Origin: Cardinalis cardinalis | Taxonomy: Eukaryota; Chordata; Aves; Passeriformes; Cardinalidae | Length of the DNA stretch: 64,000 nucleotides | Assembly (NCBI GenBank): GCA_014549065.1 | Contig: JACDOX010000106.1 | Location: forward strand, 1,118,366 to 1,182,365 | Direction: 5' to 3' | Shown here: piece after piece, positions 23,601 to 35,443 of the stretch | How the letters are laid out: every line of letters begins with the position of its first letter | Position numbering within the stretch: the first letter of the stretch is position 1 | Translations under genes and position numbers: made by a program | The notes under the pieces: model-generated | What the model saw: only the letters and a program-made list of their open reading frames with translations | The model's database searches: none | What the model was told of the DNA's origin: nothing

Positions 23601-25774
23601 GGTATGCAGTACAGTACTGTATGCACAGTGCTCTTACGGTGTACAGCACTGGAAGGGCCCAGTCTCACATTTAAAACTAAAAGTGGACATTTCTGGGTAA
23701 CTACCAGGCAACATCAGAATTAACAACTATAATAGTGACCAAATAACTAAAACAAGTTAAGTTGACGTTCTCTATTTAGTTTTGCTTTTCACAGTCTAGA
23801 ACATATACCTAAGGCTTTTCATAAACTAATGTTTGGTTTACTATCTTTTGCAGGGCCCTTTGGAAAAGATAGAAAACCCAGTACTAACATCTTTTGTGTA
23901 ATCTCTGTTTAACTTCAGAATGTGTCTGTGCACTGACATTGATTCAGTACTCAAACTTACATTACGTATTATCAGAAACTCTTATATATANGACTTCTAG
24001 AATATTGACAATATTAATAGCTGTACAATTTTATAAGGCAACTCACAAGANTAAGTTAAAGGCTATATATTAGGCTAGTAACAAATCAACAGTTACATAA
24101 TTTTATCAATAGCTATATGACTCGAACAACGTTGATCCAGTATCTGTCGAATGTACTTAATGCTTATGGAATGCAAACTTTCACAGTTATGTCTAATCAA
24201 AGATTAAAAGCTGCAATTCACAAACAAAATGCGCATGTTTAATCAGCAAACAAATACACCATACACATGGTATACAAAGCAGCTCCCAAATGCCTCTCAG
24301 ATTTCCTGGAGCTGAAAGGGCCAGAGGACAAATGTCCATTAGGAACTTCTGCACAACAGTAGTTTTCCCTTGAAGGGTCCTCTACTGCACTTCCTCCTTA
24401 TCACACACCACCAATGCAAAATGCCTTCAACTGGTCCATGCCATAGCATAAAAATATCTATTTATCTCCCCTTTACCACCTCTCAGAAAGTAACCTATGA
24501 GTGAACAGTGGTAGCTAAATAAGCCCAACCAGCCTAGCACAGTAATCCATTCTCACCCCATACCCAGGAAGTGCCAATTCCCAAGCTACCTCATCTCTCT
24601 GCTCAAAAAGGGTTTAGAACAGAGCACCTCCCAGCATGCCCATGCCACCAACTTTTATGTAAACACTGTTAAAAATTTTTCCTCCATATTCTGACTCTTC
24701 TAACTTCAATAGCTTTTTCTAGTCTGCTTAGCAGCAGGACAGTGGATCAACAGCAAAAGGAAGTTACAGGTCAAGAAGTTAGGATTCACTTGTTTGTCTC
24801 CACTTTAAGTCAGAACTCACACAATGAGTCTCTGCAGCTTACAGAGAATCAAAAAGCTGGTACCATGTTATTCTCACCATGACATCTGTTGCAATAATAA
24901 TTTAAATAAGTTTTCAAGAGGAGAAAAGAAAAATACACAGAAACAGTGGTTCACTTCTGTTTAATCAGAGATTGTTACAAAATGTCACACATTACAGATG
25001 GCTGTGTGTGCAATGACCCATTCCTGAAGAACAGTTCAGAGAAGGTTCCCAGTGGATGCAAATCATGTCAGCTCCACATTTTCTTTTAATCTTCTTTGTA
25101 AAGTGAACGCTATAAAATTAAGCTTGTTATTGTTACTATTATTTGCATGCATTAAAGTGATGCGCATACTTACCAGTCTCTCACTTTCTTGAATTAAATT
25201 CCACACCAGTATTTTGCCACCACCTGTCTTTTGAAAAAGATCAGTAATCCCAGCCCTTTCATACCACTTTACACAAAAGCAGTATCAAGTTACAGAAAAA
25301 AGCCCTTGACAAGACACTAACTTCTGTGGCCATACTGCTACCAAGAGGGGACACTGTTCACTCATGTGCTTCAAGGTCCTTTATGAAGGTACTAAAACCA
25401 GCTTGGAGTTTGCTCATTTTGAGTTTGNTGCACAGTGACCAGAAACTCTAAAAGGGCAACTGGGAGTCAGCAAAGAGTCTAAGGAAAAAGTAGGAAATGA
25501 CAACCTGTTTCAAAGACACNGTACCAGGAGAGGGAAGACTGCTGAACCACTTTACAATGGACAGCTGCTTTAATAGTGTGTCAGAAGTTGAGCTACAATT
25601 TAACACTGTTTACCTGGTAATCAAAGTTCAAATTTCCAGTCTTGTTTTGGTCCTATCTCAAAAGAAAATAACCTTTATTCTCCCAAAAAGTACCATAAGT
25701 AACTGCCATTTAAAGTGTCAGAAAGCAATGTCTTTCTACCGGAGTTCTACTATGATCTGTCCTGGAGAAATGCA

Positions 25775-25817
25775 CTTTTTTTTGTTGGTTTTTGTTTTGT
25801 TTTGTTTTGTTTTTGTT
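25775..25817 (+). repeat. T-rich (TTTTG)n simple repeat
   Basis: A T run grades into repeated GTTTT units. It is low-complexity sequence in the spacer. Confidence 0.85.
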
Positions 25818-28800
25818 AAGACACTATGGAACTCACTCTGCCCTTTAGTTATCCCCACTGACTGCCAGACTAGCATACAAGTAGTGCNCGTCTGCATCCA
25901 GCCACTGCCAAAACCAGGACTTGATAAAGTAATTGAGCAGCCAAAAGCATTTACTCACTCCAGCTTAGTACTGAGCATTGCATTAATGCTAGCAACAGCT
26001 AGGGTCAGCCACAGATGGTGTAAGAAATACAGACCCATTCTGTTAACAGGGTTAACCTCACAACAAGGTATGCCTTTTATTCTAGGATACCTTCAACTAA
26101 GATAAAGCAAAGACAGATAAAGCTAATTTGTAAATATTAATGTCTATTGTATATAATTAAGATATACAAGTTTCCCNCTTCTAGAAAGAAAAACCTATGC
26201 AACATTAGTCAGAAATTTGCCTGCAGCTCATTTTGAAGACAAAGCAATTCAGTGTTAAGTTACCAAGATCTGATGTAGAGAAGATAACAGGCAATGGGCA
26301 AGAGCAACTATTCTAAAACGTGGGAAGATACAATTGCCTTGAAACTGTGCATGTTTTTATGATGAATTCTGCAGCACTGTTTAAGATTTTGGAACCCTAA
26401 ACCAAGCAATTCTGCTGGAANTGGCAAGTCACTCATAAACCCACTCTAGACCCTTCAGATGAGCTGGCAAAACTCAAGTGTCTGTTCAGCTACCACATAA
26501 CTATGACCTTCCCAGTGCTAAGTAATTACCCACCAGTGATGTCAAAAGCCCCNCAAATTCAGAGCGAGACATCATGGCCTCAAAAGTGAATTAAAGCATA
26601 ATCTTACAGCCCATCCAGCTGTGGATCTCTGCTTCATGCTTACAGCACAGAAAAAGTTTTCATCTCTTCTACTGATATGCAGAGATGAGATATACAAAGC
26701 CTAAAAATAAACGTGTGCAGCCATTCCAGAGAAAGCTGCCTATTTTATTCATTCACAAAGAATCTTTCCTATTTTAAGGTATAAAACATTCTACACAATA
26801 GAAATAAAATACCAGAATTTCTGGGAAGATGGAATAGGGCAGAATTAAAATAGAGGCAGAGCAGTAACTCTGATGTAAGATAAAACAGTTGGACAAAACC
26901 ATGTTTGTAGGCAGCCTCTGAAGTGCTGAAATGAACCAACAAAAGTAATTAGAAAAGCAGAGAAGAACAAGCACCTGGCTTACCAGCCTAACAAAGTAAA
27001 AATCTGTGGGTAAGAAAGGGTAATCAGCAATAGCTAAAGAAAATGGAAAGATTACAAACTGCTATGGATTCTTAGAAACAGAAATGCTTAATCCCCAACA
27101 CAACAAACCTAGGATCCTGCTGGTTTGATGGTAAAAACAGCCTCAGTAATAACTGGCATGTTACCACAGTGATTTTGACTTCAGATTTGCACATTCTTCA
27201 GTAACATCAAAGGCCGCTTGTCAAGATTCTGTATTAAATTTTCCTTAAATGTGCTTGCAGATATTTTTACCTGTCTACAAGCATAGTTAAATCCATTATA
27301 GATCTTCCAAAAAAGTCTAGTCTGTTCACTCACTACGGGAATCAGTAGTAGGTAACAATCACATTTCAGAGACCAAAATTCCCCTCGGGTATTTAAGTGG
27401 TATCATTTGAACAAATTATTTCAAATAGGAACATCAGGTACTTACAGATTAAACTAACCTGTACTGGCAGTTCTGTGGAATTTTTCTTCTCTACCAGTAA
27501 GTAGCAAATGCTGAAATTCTGCTGCTAGTTAACAGAAACACAAATTGTATTAAACCAAGGTGTTTTACCCATAATTTAGATTTTTATTAAAAAAAAAAGA
27601 AAAAGCTGCCAACCTTCAATTACTGCAATTTGTTGTTTAAGAAAAGCATGTGAAGTAAAGGCAACTGTAAAACTACTTTCAATTTGCTCTTGTGATTTTT
27701 CATACATAACCCATATATTTAACAAGGTCACCAGCAGCCTACTAAAAACATAAAGGAAATTACAATACTTACATTGCCAGGTTCCTTCATTAAAGTCCTA
27801 AAGTGTGTTTTCTTATTCTGGACTTTACAAGTGAAAGAGCAAACTGTATTTTTTCCCACTTAAGTTTATGAGAAAGAAGCTAGAGAATTCAGTGCAAGTA
27901 ACTCAATAAGAGAAAAGAAAAAAAGCCCTTCATGACATCTTTGTCTCAAAGCATTACATAACTTCTTAAGTTGGAAGATCGTGAAATAGTTTCTTTTGGT
28001 TGTACTGCATTCATTTCAGGTAATTAAAATTACTGTTAGCAAAAACTAATTCTACATAGTGGCTACTAAGAGCAGGAGACGATGAAATTCTACAACCCAT
28101 GCCCCCTTTCTGAATATGGTAGAGATTTAAGACAAAATTTAAGTGAAAAAAGTTTAAGATGTCAGAAGCTTGAACCTTGTATAAGGCAGTTAGCTGTCAG
28201 AGAGACACACTCTAATAGCTAACAAGAGAATTTTTAACAAAGCTTTCAAGNTCTCAATGTCATGTGCTTCTTTGCTTTCAGTTAAGATGATACTGGCATT
28301 AAAATTCTATTTCCTCAAAACTTTTTTACTACTTTATATCCTCAAGAAAGAAAAAACTTTAGATAAATAAGTTCAAGACCGTATTTCTGCAGAAGTCAAA
28401 TTCACTGCCATTAAAACAGCAGTGCTGCTGAATGTCCCTACTGCAAGAAAGCCCACAAGAATTTAGGTGGTTTTGTAAACTTGTTCAGAAGGTACAAGGG
28501 CCTCATTATTCACACAGTGTCCAGGTATTTAAGTACCAAGCCTGACAATTACCAGGGACAGTCATAACTGACTCAGCAGGATGCCAGGAACAAATGGCTC
28601 GAGGATAACCCCCTGGATCCTGTGGTGCAGGACAGGACATGGCTGGCTGCCAGAGCAGCAGGCTCAGCCCCTCAGCCACACCTTCACAAGAGTGCAGTAG
28701 AACTGCATTTCCTTTAAGAGAGCCGTACTGGGAATCTGTGCTCTGGCAACCAAGACTGCACTAAGTTGCTGCTTANAGTGTGCCAGAAACCTCTCACCAA

Positions 28801-29678
28801 GTGTTTTTCAGAACTTCAGAAAGAACTTTTACATACATTACACTTTACAAACACTTTGATTCCTCTTGATCCCTTAAATGGCTGTCCCAAAACTCTTCTT
28901 TCCTCTGAACTACGTCCAACTTAGCCCAACCATGACAGACAGAAGAGCAGTCACAGGCAGCTGCATTCTTACAAAACCCAGTCACTACCACTGTTTCCCT
29001 CGTCTGTTTATTTTGATTGCAAGCATACAGATTTTAAAAAAATTCTCCATGTGTGGTATGTACTTTATTTACCACATCTCCAAGTTACTTTTCTTGTTTA
29101 ATAGATCAGGTGCAAATTTACCCAATTTAGCAGAGTATCAGTAACCCCTGCTCCATAAAAAAAGTTATGTGCCCCTACTTAAGCTTAAAAACACCTGAAT
29201 TCCAAAACCTCATTTTGTTAATATCTATAAAAGTCACATCACTGTTACCTTTAGTAAAAAAATTTCACTAACAGCAAGATGTCCAACTTTGTGAAACACA
29301 AATTGTTGCAATGAGAGCTGAAATACTGGAATGTAACTAACAGCACACTTCATCCCTCAAAATAAAGAGGCATTTCAAAACTGCCTATTTTTTATTTGGA
29401 GACTCTAAGAGATTCAGATACTTTAAGCAAGAAGTACAAGCCTCACAATGTATNATTTTGAGTTAAACAGTTTCCTTAGACATTCTAGGGAAAAAATAGC
29501 TAAGCCAAATGGTCCTATAAATTAAGCAAGTGAAAGAAGTACTAGTTGCAGTAGTTTATCTTGAAGAGTTGTTCTCATCTTCACTGTTATCAGGGGGAGC
29601 ACCACAATGAGGATTAGCAAAGCAAGACCATGCTCAATAACCGTTCTGAAACAGTTATCATGGATATGTCAATTTTCC

Positions 29679-29703
29679 NNNNNNNNNNNNNNNNNNNNNN
29701 NNN
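29679..29703. other. Assembly gap (run of N)
   Basis: A run of 25 N followed by GGGGGG. The true length is unknown. Confidence 0.95.
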
Positions 29704-30848
29704 GGGGGGCTTCTAGAGGAAAAATGCAAAGGGCAGAGTACAAACAAAGAAGGGAACAACAGCAATGTGCAATCCACTTTAAGTTAATTACAACTCTATC
29801 CTTGAATTAAAATTACTTGAAATCCCATTGGGGTCATTATTAAACAAAATCTTGAAGAAATAAACAACTATGCTCATAAAAAAGCCTCACCACAAACTTG
29901 AAAAATATCTCAAAAACTTTAAAAAAAGTCAAACCAGACTCCCACATTTGTTTATTTACTATTTCACTGCTGGTGTTCTACAAAACTGGCTGTTCTGAAG
30001 CTTTCCTTAAGCAATCTCAAGCATTCATAAACAATGGATCTGCAACAGAATGAGCACCTTCACAAAGGGTAGAAATTTTTGCTAGGCACTGCGTGAAAGA
30101 AGGAACGTCAAATAAAGCTAATTCTGAATATGCAACAGAATCTCACAAGGTTTAAAATAAAGTTTTTCAACTCTTAGTATTGTTGCAAGAGTCAAAATAT
30201 TTTCAAATTTGACGTATTTGAGATGGAGGAAGAAGTTCTCCCTGAACTGAGGAAAAAGAGACTGAGGAGAAGGTTCTCCCTCAAACTGGCAAGCTGAAAA
30301 ATCTGCAGCTTTGATTTCTCGCTCTTCTATTCTGTGTTACCAACGAGGATCTGATCTCTACTTCTCCGCAGGGCTCTACATTAATATTTGTTGAGGTGCA
30401 GCTCACAAACACAGCAGTATTAACATCTTAACCTTCTTCAAAGAAACTGTATTCTGGAATTTGGGCTACAAATTTTTGTAGCAATTAACTTACTAGTTCA
30501 AATCTAATTTAAGCTTTTCAATAGATACATATCCTCAGAAGAGAAANCATTAATAATTGGTATTTACATGCCACTAGTTCAGAGACTACACAAAATGAAC
30601 ACTACCAAACCCAAAACCAAATACAGCACAAATGCAATGCAGGGAAAGATGGGGAGGGGCAGTGTCTTAAGGACTACCTGAGCAGCCTTGAAGGAAAAGC
30701 ATTCCATAAAGAGAGAAGGTACCCACACATCTTAAAACAGGTTCCCCCCCTTAAGACTCTTAAAAACACAGTGATAATAAAAAGATAAATATTAATATAG
30801 AGCCCATCTACCAAAAGAGAATAAAAAACCTAAATTAAAATAAATTTA

Positions 30849-30919
30849 GGGGCCTTCACCAAACTTGCTGCAAGTTTGGGGACATAAATATCCAACAGCC
30901 ATAAAGCTGTGAAAGCCCC
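30849..30919. ncRNA. Cloverleaf-like structured element, copy A
   Basis: A closing stem (GGGG and TTCAC pairing with GTGAA and CCCC) encloses a 9-bp hairpin CCAAACTTG/CAAGTTTGG, a weak GGA...TCC hairpin and an ACAGC/GCTGT hairpin. A second copy with compensating changes lies at 35019-35079. It could be a structured RNA part, active on either strand, or an old palindromic repeat. No family is assigned. Confidence 0.4.
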
Positions 30920-33900
30920 CAGAACGAATAAAATAAATCCCACTTGCCTCAGACTGAACAGGGCAACACTGAGACTCTGCCTCAGCCTGTCCTATGGCAG
31001 GGCTATAGGAAGAAGAAAAATTTCAATTTTAGAAAAAACATGACCCAATTAAGTGAAAGACATGCATTAAAAATTAACAAAATTCCAGTGATCAAGCAAA
31101 CAAAAGAAAATGACTGCTATAGCACCTCTTTTGTTAGGTCCAAACAATATTTTTGTTGTTGGTAGGTATTTCTGAATTGGACAGCTTGTTTTGCTTTGTA
31201 TCTTGATCAATGGAACATCAGTCAGTTGTCTTGGGGCACTTTTCCCATAACTGATAGTATTTTTTGTACTAGTTCGTGGAAAGTTGAGATAAAGATTCCA
31301 CCAGCCACTGAAAGTGTTCACCCTTGTCTTAGTGGTCACGTAGAAACTAGACCAGTACAATTATTAAGACATTTACTAAGAAGTGTCATTAGTTACCATT
31401 TCAAATTGTGGCCCCAGCTCATGGATGGTTTATCAGTCTCAATTTAAATGAAGGTCATCATGACCTTCTTGCCGTTCATAAAACTGAAGTAATCTTGGTA
31501 TTTTTGTTTTCATTTTGTATCCAGAATTATTTGATTCCTATAAAGTAACTGCAGGTTATGTATGCCATTCAATTTCATCCACGTTTTAAGACAGTAAGTT
31601 AACCAGTTCTGTGTCAGTACTGCTCAAGAGCTCCACAGACTAAAATCCTGGCAGAAACCTTAGAAGGCAGATGCAGCTGAATGTGTTTCTAGAAGCTTGT
31701 TTACATTGTCCCATGCATGCACAGAGCGAGGAATGGTTATCCACTGTTATCAGATAAACAGCCCAGCCTCAAATTTATTAACAGCACCTAAAATATCATC
31801 TGTGGGGAAAAAAAAAGTAATCCAAAGGTTTCAGGGGAAATTTTCAGCCTACATATGCCAACTAAGTAGTATTTATTTAAAGCAACTTTGCCAATGGCAG
31901 AAGGCTATTCTAATGGCTGTATGGAAGAGTTATACAAAGACTTCTAAAAATCTAACCCAGGCTTTCTCAAAGTTCTTTCATGCCAGTCTCAACCATTTTG
32001 CCCTAAAGATCAGCTGCTTATTACAATATTGAGACCACGCATAAAATAATTGAGAACCTTCTACAGAATCCTAGATGCAATAAATTCTGGCATGCTTTCG
32101 GTTAAACCTATTTTCCCACCTGTGTCTGAAGTCTTCCTGTAGCCTAATCCTTTGTATTCAAGATTTGCACTATATTGCAATTTCAAGGCTGGTCAAAATG
32201 CACTTGCAAGTGTGAATTTTAATGCAAGATCAACCGTGGCAGATTTAGGCAACAACTGAAAACCAAAGCTTCTGCCTATGTAATTACATCACTAGGGCCC
32301 TGCAACAGCTCCACAAGATCTGCTTTTCTGTAATCATAAAGGCTTCTGCAATCTCCTTCCAAGAAAGGATTAACTAAAGCAAAAGCCTGTTTTCACGGCT
32401 GCATTACATCAGGGATTTTGCTGGCAGAACTATGTTGATTACACTTGGTACTGTAAACCAAGTCTTTGTCTTTATACAAGAAACTGTTACGTTCAAAGTA
32501 GTTTTACTGATTTGGGGTAAATGCACCATAAATCCAACTCTCTGAAAATTAAGAAGCAGTATCCAAAGAAATGAAGGCAGGGACCAACAGACAATGCAGG
32601 CACCGAAACATCTGCCTGTTTACAGAAGAATCACACAAGAGACAAAAAGTAACTGAAGCCTGAAGGCAGCCACATCACAGCTCTTACAGCACAGGAATGA
32701 CAGGAGCAGGAAATGAAGTATCCACGTGAAAATCACAGAAAAATTGTTCACCTACTTGTATGCAAGTACCAATGAAATACACGTGGAAGTACCTACTCAA
32801 GGGGTTTTCATAACATCACTACTAAGGAAAGATTATTCTTAAAATGCATTCAAGCTTGAAGTCTATGCAGTATTAGCTACAAAATGGTACCATTATCAGA
32901 ATGAGACATTCACTGTTTAAAAGAGTGAAACTTAACTAATACAACTTGCAGAATATGCCAAGTTAACAGTGCATGCAATAAGGTTTTATCCCAGGAAAAG
33001 TAGGGGTCTGGAAACAACATATGGAAAATTACAGAAAGACACCAAAGGGAGAAGGAAATTTCTTGACTGGGGCAGAAGGGCAAAGCATCCTTAGAGCAGC
33101 AGTACGATCTTCAGAAAAAAGCGAGAGGTTTTATAGTTTTACAAGCAGTAGTTAAGATCACTTTATAATGCACAAATTTTATGTGTAACATTATAAAAAG
33201 GACAAATATAAGACATCATAAAAATCTCTTCAGTATTTTGTAATGATCCTAATTAGGTAAACAGAAGAAAACCAGAGTATAAAAGCGCTGCCTCAGCAAA
33301 ACAAGTTTTATCTGTTAGACTTATGTCTAAAGCAAGATGAAGAGCTAACAAAAGAACTGACATCAAGGCCCACTCAGAACATTTGCAAGCCAAATACTGC
33401 ACATCTGACAGGTGATCAGTAGATACCAGTGATCAGAGAGAACTGCTTCTCAACAGAGGCTTGGACTTATGGTCTGAAAACTGAACACTTCAGAAAAAGG
33501 TGCCTGGCAATTCTTAATGGTTAAATGAAGGCCATTCAGCTGCAACTAGACTGCACTGGATGCTCTAGTGCTTTTGAGACATTCTGTGACCACAGTTTAG
33601 AAGCTGAGACAATGTAGTATTTTAGCTGTACTGTTATTTTTGTACTTTTAAGAGACAGTACAGAANAGAGCCACATGAAGTGCTTTAGTGCAGCTACAAA
33701 ACCCCAAGACTTCCAAGAAACAGAGCCATAATGCTCAGTATNAAAATTAAGTTAAAAACTTCCACCATCTACAAAAACGTCTATGAATATAATGACACAA
33801 AAATGCTAATGATCCTTCTACCCCACCCAAAAGAAGAGATATCCCCATTAATTAAACTGCAGATAAGGCTTGAGGCTGGAACATGTATTTAAAGTTGACC

Positions 33901-34860
33901 TGCAAATGAAAAATTCACCACTCTTTTTTCCCTGTTGAGAAGAAGCCAGAGAGGTTCTCACTTCTCTCCCCTCCAAAAAGTCTCCCTCTACATTCTCATC
34001 AGAGGTGTAACACAGGAACAGATGATGTCAGACTTAATTACAACCTTAAGAGGAACTTGTCACTCTACTCTTATAAACAGAGAAATTACTAATCCATAGA
34101 GGGAAGATGTCTCTGATAAAAAGGTCTCTTACTCCAGAAACTTTCACTGAATGGCTCAAGAAAACTTAGACAACATCTGATCATAGCACACAACAGATGG
34201 TTACAGACGGTTCACCTTTCAGAGACTGCCAAAACATGAAATTCTGAACATTTAAAGTAAAAACACAGCATATAACACATTACTCTTGCTTGCTTTGCCT
34301 CTTCTGTGCATTAAGAGGGTTAAGCTACTATTTCTCTTTTGCAGGTCAACTTCAATACATTAACTGGAAGTCACTCACCCATGTGCCATGCACCTAAGCT
34401 TCTAGAAATCTTCACCTAAAGGANACTAAAATTCATCTCCACTTGCACATTAAAAAACATCATTTGCAAAGTGAACTAATGGAACACACCCTGGCACTAG
34501 GATGTATCTCAGAGCACTTTCACATCCTACAAGCAAGTGCCAGGACTAGAAATCATTTAAAATTTATTGAGGACAAGAAAGCACAAATGAAGAAACATAT
34601 CCATTAAGAGAAATTACAACCAAGAGTTAAGATGTGCCTCCTGCAGCCTCAATTTTGAGGAGTCAGTTAATAAGTGTACAGGTCTTTGTCTACTCAGACG
34701 TACAGCTAAGGAGTGACTTTTTAGAACAAGGAATTCAGACTTTATCAAAACAGCACCAATAACTGTGTTCATTACACCAATGGCTACCACGGCATGCATC
34801 TGTACAAACCTTTCAGGCAGTTGTCCACAGCTGGTCATGAATAAAAAGGCATATAAATTT

Positions 34861-35443
34861 TTCTCCTCTTTTATTACAATGAAGTTTATAACAGTACAGA
34901 AAAGTCACATGACCTTAGTGGGTCAGTTTACTTAAACCCTGGAACAGGAGGAACTCTAAATACATTAAATATTGTTACAAGTTCAGACTTTAATGTACAA
35001 GTAGTTGGGAACAGTTACAGCCCTCACCAAACTATGTTGGGGACATGAAGTCCAACAGCACTTGAAGTGCTGTGAAGGCATCATTTCACAAATAGCAACG
35101 TAACATTACAGAACTTGCCTTTAAGGTGGTATGTTCATGTAATTCCAGCGCCTTCACAATTTAACGAACCATATTTACTATACTTCACTTCTAAAAACCT
35201 AGATGAAACATGAAAAAGAAGCCATACAGTATAAATTGCAACATCAGGAAAAGTTCCTGTTATTATTCCAAATAATTTTTCCCATGTAAAATAAGAATGT
35301 CCAATAGTTCCTTGCATGTGGGAAGATACTTATGTTTTTTAAGAGTCACAATGAAGCCTTAATTGACGGAAGCTCGGCTATATTAACAGCACAAGATGAG
35401 AAAAGGTTTAATCTCCAAACCTATTAGAGCGTGAGTAGGAGCA
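34861..35443 (-). other. ZNF207: ZNF207 proximal 3' UTR
   Basis: Reverse-strand sequence follows the TGA stop (35444-35446). TTTATT at 34870-34875 reads AATAAA on the gene strand and is the likely proximal poly(A) signal. Structured element copy B lies inside. Confidence 0.6.
35019..35079. ncRNA. Cloverleaf-like structured element, copy B, in ZNF207 3' UTR
   Basis: Shares with copy A the blocks CTCACCAAAC, TTGGGGACAT, TCCAACAGC and GCTGTGAA. Its own stems are GCC-TCAC with GTGA-GGC, CCAA with TTGG, GGAC with GTCC, and a perfect 8-bp ACAGCACT/AGTGCTGT. It lies between the ZNF207 stop and a reverse-strand poly(A) signal, so it would be transcribed in the ZNF207 message as its reverse complement, which folds similarly. 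Confidence 0.4.

Larger units (their letters stand above)
23601..34860. other. Gene-poor AT-rich spacer between SAMD9-like and ZNF207 3' ends
   Basis: About 11 kb holds no coding exon I can support on either strand; the ORFs are short and lack splice context. The left part should contain the 3' UTR of the SAMD9-like gene (an ATTAAA at 24203-24208 is a weak candidate signal), and the right part may contain extended ZNF207 3' UTR. It includes a TTTTG-type repeat (25775-25817), an N gap (29679-29703) and a cloverleaf-like element at 30849-30919. Confidence 0.6.

Noticed and set aside
25497..26105. 202-codon plus ORF
   Set aside because: It runs through a (TTTTG)n low-complexity tract and contains an N; composition is non-coding.
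23601..35000. PSMD11 exons, expected from human gene order
   Set aside because: None of the PSMD11 blocks I know appears in any frame here.
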